From the NCBI GenBank assembly GCA_002435745.1, contig DIWT01000026.1:1-54185 (forward strand): a DNA stretch of 54,185 nt. The letters run 5' to 3'. This document shows positions 50,885 through 54,185 of the stretch, one piece after another. Below the pieces are notes generated by a model that was given only the letters and a program-made list of their open reading frames with translations, was not told where the DNA came from and did not search any database. How positions within the stretch are numbered: position 1 is the stretch's first letter; every line of letters starts with the position of its first letter. The translations under genes and the position numbers were made by a program. This DNA is from a bacterium UBP15_UBA6099. GTDB taxonomy: Bacteria > UBP15 > UBA6099.

Positions 50885-53101
50885 ATGCCCGTCGCTTTCA
50901 AGGACAGCCTTGACGGCATTCTCATCAAAGCCGGACAGTACATGGATTACGGCGGCCTCGAGACTATCCGCAAGGCCTATGAATTCACCCTAGAAAGCAA
51001 CAGGCGATTCGATTTTCTGCGCATGTCCGGCGAGCCGGCCATCGTTCATCCTCTGGCAGTCGCCGCGCAGCTCGTGGAATGGCGCATGGACAGCGAGACC
51101 GTCGCCGCGGGCATCCTGCACGACACCATCGAAGACCCCAATATCCACAAGTTGCAGTTGCGCGCCATTTTCGGCGACACTGTGGCGCAACTCGTCGAGG
51201 GCGTCTCAAAACTAAAAAAGTACGAGCTTCCGGAGACTTTCAGCGAGGACGACGCCTACTACATGCGCATCTTCATGGCGGTGGCCAAGGACATCCGGGT
51301 GGCTCTCATAAAGATGGCAGACAGGCTCCACAACATGAGCACGCTACACGCGCTGCCCGCCTACAAGCAGATTAAAAACTGCGTCGAAACGCAGATGATA
51401 TTCATCCTCATGGCCGAAAGACTCGGCATGCGCGAGGCGATGGAGGAGATGCGGGAAACCGCTTTCATGTATCTCGAACCGGATGAATTCGAGGACGCCG
51501 GGCTTATGATGGAAAGGTTGGCCCCGGAGGAGAACGCGGTCTTCGAGGCCGCCGAAACTGAACTTCGCGCCGCGCTCGACGACATCGGCTTGGAATACGC
51601 GCTTGAGCGCGTCCCGCACACCCCCTACTTCATCGGCAGGCTGGCTTCCGACCCGGCGAAACCTCAAAGTCTCCTGAAAACGGGGCATCTGGAAATCGTA
51701 ACCGCGGAAACCCCGGACGCCTACCGCGCGCTGGGCGTTGTCCACAAAATCTTCAGCCCGTTCTCTAGGGACTCCGAATTGCGCGGAGTGGTGCACGGGT
51801 TCATCGACACGATGCATCACCCTTCCGGCGACCTCAAGCGCTCGATAGAAACCATCGTGGTTGGCCCCGGAGGCGCGGCAATCTCGATAAACATCCTCAC
51901 AGAAGAAATGAGACTGACCAACAGCCGGGGCGTGGTGTCGCTTCTGGCCGCCGGAAGTTCTCTGCGCGATCCGGGATTCCTCGAAGAGCGCGTCAAAGAC
52001 CTCCAGAGAATGATCGGCGAGCAGTCCGGCCTTGCGGAAGGCGAGGACGCGGAAAAACAGATAGACAGGTATCTGCGCCTTTTCAGAGAAAAGAAAAATT
52101 TCGTTTTCGCATCAGACGGCAGCGCGCTGGTGCTTCCGGAGTCCGCCACCGTGCTCGACTACGCGTACAAAATGAGCGTGGGAACCGGCAACGCGTTCAA
52201 GTCTGCCATTATAAATAAAAAAGAAGTGGGGATGTGCCATGTGCCGGGCAGGTTCGAGCATCTGGAGATCATAACGGACGAGGCCGCGTCGCCGAGGGTC
52301 GAGTGGCTTGAATGCGTCTCGACCGACTATGCGAAAAACGAGATAATGAAACGGCTCACGGCGCTGCCCCGCGAGGACGCGGTGAAAGAAGGCCGTCGAG
52401 CGCTTCTCCAAAAATCCTATGAAGCCGGCCTCTGCCCTTCCAACAGAATCGAAGACTTGGAGCAGATGCTCTCGATGGTCGCCGACGACTTCGAGATAAG
52501 GGAAATTGACGACATCTATCTGAACATCGTCAGAGGAGAAATCAACCTCCAGTTCGTTCTGGAAGTGGTCAGGACCCTCTACAAACGCATAATCCGGCTG
52601 GAGGATTTCGAGAAGGCTCCCCGCATCATCGGCCACCCCGCTTACGACGGCGAGGCCGACCCGGCAGCTTTCATCTTCGATAAACCTTTGAGGTCTTCGC
52701 TGTATCTAGATGAAATATGCTCCCCTCTGCCCGGCGACGAAATAGCCGTCTACGGCGGTCTTAAAAAAGCCGTCGTCCACCGCAAAGACTGCCGAAACAG
52801 ACGCAGCAGGCCCATATTCCTAGGCAGAAAAACCCCCGCCCTGTGGGGCGACACATCGGGGTCGAAGTTTCCAGCCAGATTCAAGATCAAGTTCTTCCCC
52901 GCAAAGGACATCCAGAGACAGATACTGAACATCATCGAGAAATCCGGCGGGGAAATAATGTATCCGAACGACGTCAACACGAGCGGACGCCATCTGCAAC
53001 TCATGGAAGTCGTGGCGCTCGTGGACAACGCGGCTCACGCGGCGAACATCTGCGAAGAACTTCTCAGCCTGCAGGAAATCGCCGTCGCCGAACGCGTATG
53101 A
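50885..53101 (+). CDS. Rel/SpoT-family (p)ppGpp hydrolase with degenerate synthetase domain
   Basis: The product of 738 residues follows the long RelA/SpoT plan. The HD hydrolase domain (about 25-180) keeps H55, H79-D80 and E83-D84 (GILHDTIED), and KMADRLHNMSTL. The synthetase region (about 230-350) keeps YRALGVVHKIFSP, but the substrate-binding lysine/tyrosine block usually written KDYIA...NGYQSLHT and the catalytic EVQIRT strand are not recognisable (DLKRSIETIVVGPGG, SINILTEEM). Then come a weak TGS-like segment, helical and zinc-finger-like regions (CSPLPGDEIAVYGG, HRKDCRNRR), and a C-terminal ACT domain. The likely role is hydrolysis of ppGpp with regulation, without synthesis. GGAGG lies four bases before ATG 50885. 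Confidence 0.88.
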   Translation: MPVAFKDSLDGILIKAGQYMDYGGLETIRKAYEFTLESNRRFDFLRMSGEPAIVHPLAVAAQLVEWRMDSETVAAGILHDTIEDPNIHKLQLRAIFGDTVAQLVEGVSKLKKYELPETFSEDDAYYMRIFMAVAKDIRVALIKMADRLHNMSTLHALPAYKQIKNCVETQMIFILMAERLGMREAMEEMRETAFMYLEPDEFEDAGLMMERLAPEENAVFEAAETELRAALDDIGLEYALERVPHTPYFIGRLASDPAKPQSLLKTGHLEIVTAETPDAYRALGVVHKIFSPFSRDSELRGVVHGFIDTMHHPSGDLKRSIETIVVGPGGAAISINILTEEMRLTNSRGVVSLLAAGSSLRDPGFLEERVKDLQRMIGEQSGLAEGEDAEKQIDRYLRLFREKKNFVFASDGSALVLPESATVLDYAYKMSVGTGNAFKSAIINKKEVGMCHVPGRFEHLEIITDEAASPRVEWLECVSTDYAKNEIMKRLTALPREDAVKEGRRALLQKSYEAGLCPSNRIEDLEQMLSMVADDFEIREIDDIYLNIVRGEINLQFVLEVVRTLYKRIIRLEDFEKAPRIIGHPAYDGEADPAAFIFDKPLRSSLYLDEICSPLPGDEIAVYGGLKKAVVHRKDCRNRRSRPIFLGRKTPALWGDTSGSKFPARFKIKFFPAKDIQRQILNIIEKSGGEIMYPNDVNTSGRHLQLMEVVALVDNAAHAANICEELLSLQEIAVAERV

Positions 53102-53153
53102 CCCGCTTTTTTCATCGATGCAGGCTGAAAATTCACATCCGGGAGACCGCCAC

Positions 53154-53705
53154 ATGACCGAAACTATCCGCGCATTCATAGCGCTAGACATCCCAGCAAA
53201 CACGAAAGCTCTCATCTCCAAGTATCAGAGAGCCGTCAAAAACTCCTTCCCCGCCGCCAGATGGACCCGCCCGGAAGGATTTCATTTCACTCTGAAATTT
53301 TTAGGCGAGATAGAAACGTCGAGGATTGACGATGTGCGCGAAGCCGCGCAAGGAGCGGCGCGGGCAAAAAAGTTCTCCGCCTGTTTCGGCGCGGCTGGAG
53401 TTTTTCCAAACGCGCTCGGCGCGCGCGTGTTGTGGCTAGGGCTCGACAAAGGAGCCGACAGCGTCCGGGCGCTCGCTTCCGGCCTGTCATCAGCTTTGGC
53501 TCCTCTCGGATTCCCCACTGAATCCCGCCCCTTTTCCGCGCACCTTACCCTCGCCCGCTTCAGAACCCCCTGCCGTTTCGACCCAGCCTCTCTGCCCGCG
53601 CACGCCATGCCGGACTTCGAGGCCGCGCGCGTTTCATTCTATAAAAGCGACCTAAAATCCTCCGGCGCGGAATACTCCCCTCTGGCCGTCTTCGATCTGG
53701 AATAA
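53154..53705 (+). CDS. thpR: RNA 2',3'-cyclic phosphodiesterase (LigT/ThpR family)
   Basis: The product of 183 residues is a 2H phosphoesterase with opening TIRAFIALDIP and two HxTx motifs, H44-F-T46 (FHFTLKFLGE) and H130-L-T132 (HLTLARF). The family opens 2',3'-cyclic phosphates on RNA to 2'-phosphates. The start is ATG 53154, with GGGAG eight bases upstream, 52 bases after the rel-like gene; an in-frame start at 53118 lacks a ribosome-binding site. Confidence 0.93.
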   Translation: MTETIRAFIALDIPANTKALISKYQRAVKNSFPAARWTRPEGFHFTLKFLGEIETSRIDDVREAAQGAARAKKFSACFGAAGVFPNALGARVLWLGLDKGADSVRALASGLSSALAPLGFPTESRPFSAHLTLARFRTPCRFDPASLPAHAMPDFEAARVSFYKSDLKSSGAEYSPLAVFDLE

Positions 53706-54022
53706 ACCCGAATCCATAATTAGGATTCTGGAGCGATTGTTCAGAGCGGATGAAACGCGAGGCGCAAGGCGCATTTTTGCATTGAATAGAACATAAGGTT
53801 CATTAACAAAATAATTCGGCGGCAACGAAGCAGTTCGCTGCTATAAAAATCGTCCCGGTTCGTCGGTCCCATCGATTAATCAGTGATTAATCATACAATG
53901 CGTTATCATGCTAAGACCTATGCTATAGAGGATGCCAGATGATAATCATTTAAAAGAGTTTTTCTCGTTGATGCGCTTATTTGAGTTGGCTTACACTATT
54001 ATTCACCAAACAATATTTGCGC
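53706..54022. other. Non-coding right edge
   Basis: I see no gene. It has a small inverted repeat GAATCC/GGATTC (53712-53730) without a T run just after thpR, and a direct repeat GATTAATCA/GATTAATCA (around 53874 and 53885). The DNA becomes AT-rich toward the promoter at 54023. Confidence 0.5.
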
Positions 54023-54051
54023 TTGACATATCATGAATACTTTGCTATTAT
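54023..54051 (+). promoter_or_regulatory. Near-consensus sigma-70 promoter pointing out of the window
   Basis: TTGACA (54023-54028), exactly 17 bases, then TATTAT (54046-54051): eleven of twelve hexamer positions match consensus. It is preceded by an AT-rich stretch. Transcription would begin near 54059. No open frame starts in the remaining 125 bases, so the transcript may be a stable RNA or a gene with a long leader. Confidence 0.7.
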
Positions 54052-54185
54052 TATGTAAGCCTTTGCATTTATTGGGTTGGCGCGCTCGACATTTGCCTAA
54101 GTCGGTAAAACTCATGCGGATAAACCGCGCGATTTGAAGCGCCTCGATTCATCGCCTTAATTACTAAGCCGGTCATAAGTAATTA

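Overview
The window reads as a piece of chromosome from a diderm (Gram-negative-type) bacterium of an uncultivated or poorly described lineage. The evidence for a diderm is an OmpH/Skp-like periplasmic chaperone, lipoproteins with clear lipoboxes, an SLBB export-type protein, HslUV and sigma-54. SpoVG and a SpoIVB-like S55 protease domain are present, but nothing else here suggests sporulation. I cannot name the phylum from sequence alone. Most of the window is high-GC and densely coding, with many ATGA-type stop/start overlaps. No rRNA, CRISPR array or transposase gene is visible.

Layout. 1-3.5 kb: a non-coding left edge with a terminator and a dispersed palindromic repeat, then an EamA-type exporter, a GT2 glycosyltransferase with a C-terminal Rossmann-like domain, and a UDP-glucuronate decarboxylase. 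3.5-12.1 kb (minus strand): tRNA-Pro, a fused sugar-nucleotidyltransferase/phosphomannomutase, a secreted propeller protein translationally coupled to an S55-like protease, a sugar-isomerase-like TIM barrel, and OmpH. 12.3-14.5 kb (plus strand): two secreted esterases. A 23-bp palindrome sits in the divergent promoter region between OmpH and the esterases.

14.5-31.3 kb is one unbroken minus-strand gene run that looks like a single operon: rpoN, TPR/Ig/TM/TPR protein, small TM zinc-ribbon protein, REC-GAF-GGDEF diguanylate cyclase, CheY, CheR, CheA-REC, CheW, a very long MCP, CheB with a degenerate receiver, and an SLBB protein. A good sigma-70 promoter lies upstream of rpoN. No flagellar or pilus gene is in the window. 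My reading is an alternative-function chemosensory system that feeds into c-di-GMP and surface polysaccharide; that is inference. 31.6-38.1 kb is a second minus-strand run, ftsH, nicotinamidase-like hydrolase, cysS, leuC, leuD, ending in an intrinsic terminator.

38.2-45.05 kb is an AT-richer accessory island bounded by an identical 54-bp direct repeat at each end. It holds an EF-hand/dockerin-like protein and a tandem array of three full-length paralogous lipoproteins (regulatory-like beta domain, PEGA, PKD-like domain, TolB-like propeller). A fourth copy is cut off just after its signal peptide by a palindromic element. Two of the full copies are nearly identical in their C-terminal halves and different in the middle, which suggests recent duplication or gene conversion.

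45.3-50.6 kb (minus strand): an NTP-transferase, spoVG, tRNA-Gln, hslV, hslU, an HDOD protein and an MBL-fold hydrolase. 50.9-53.7 kb (plus strand): a Rel/SpoT homologue with an intact HD hydrolase but an apparently degenerate synthetase domain, then an RNA 2',3'-cyclic phosphodiesterase. The right edge is non-coding and has a near-consensus sigma-70 promoter pointing out of the window.
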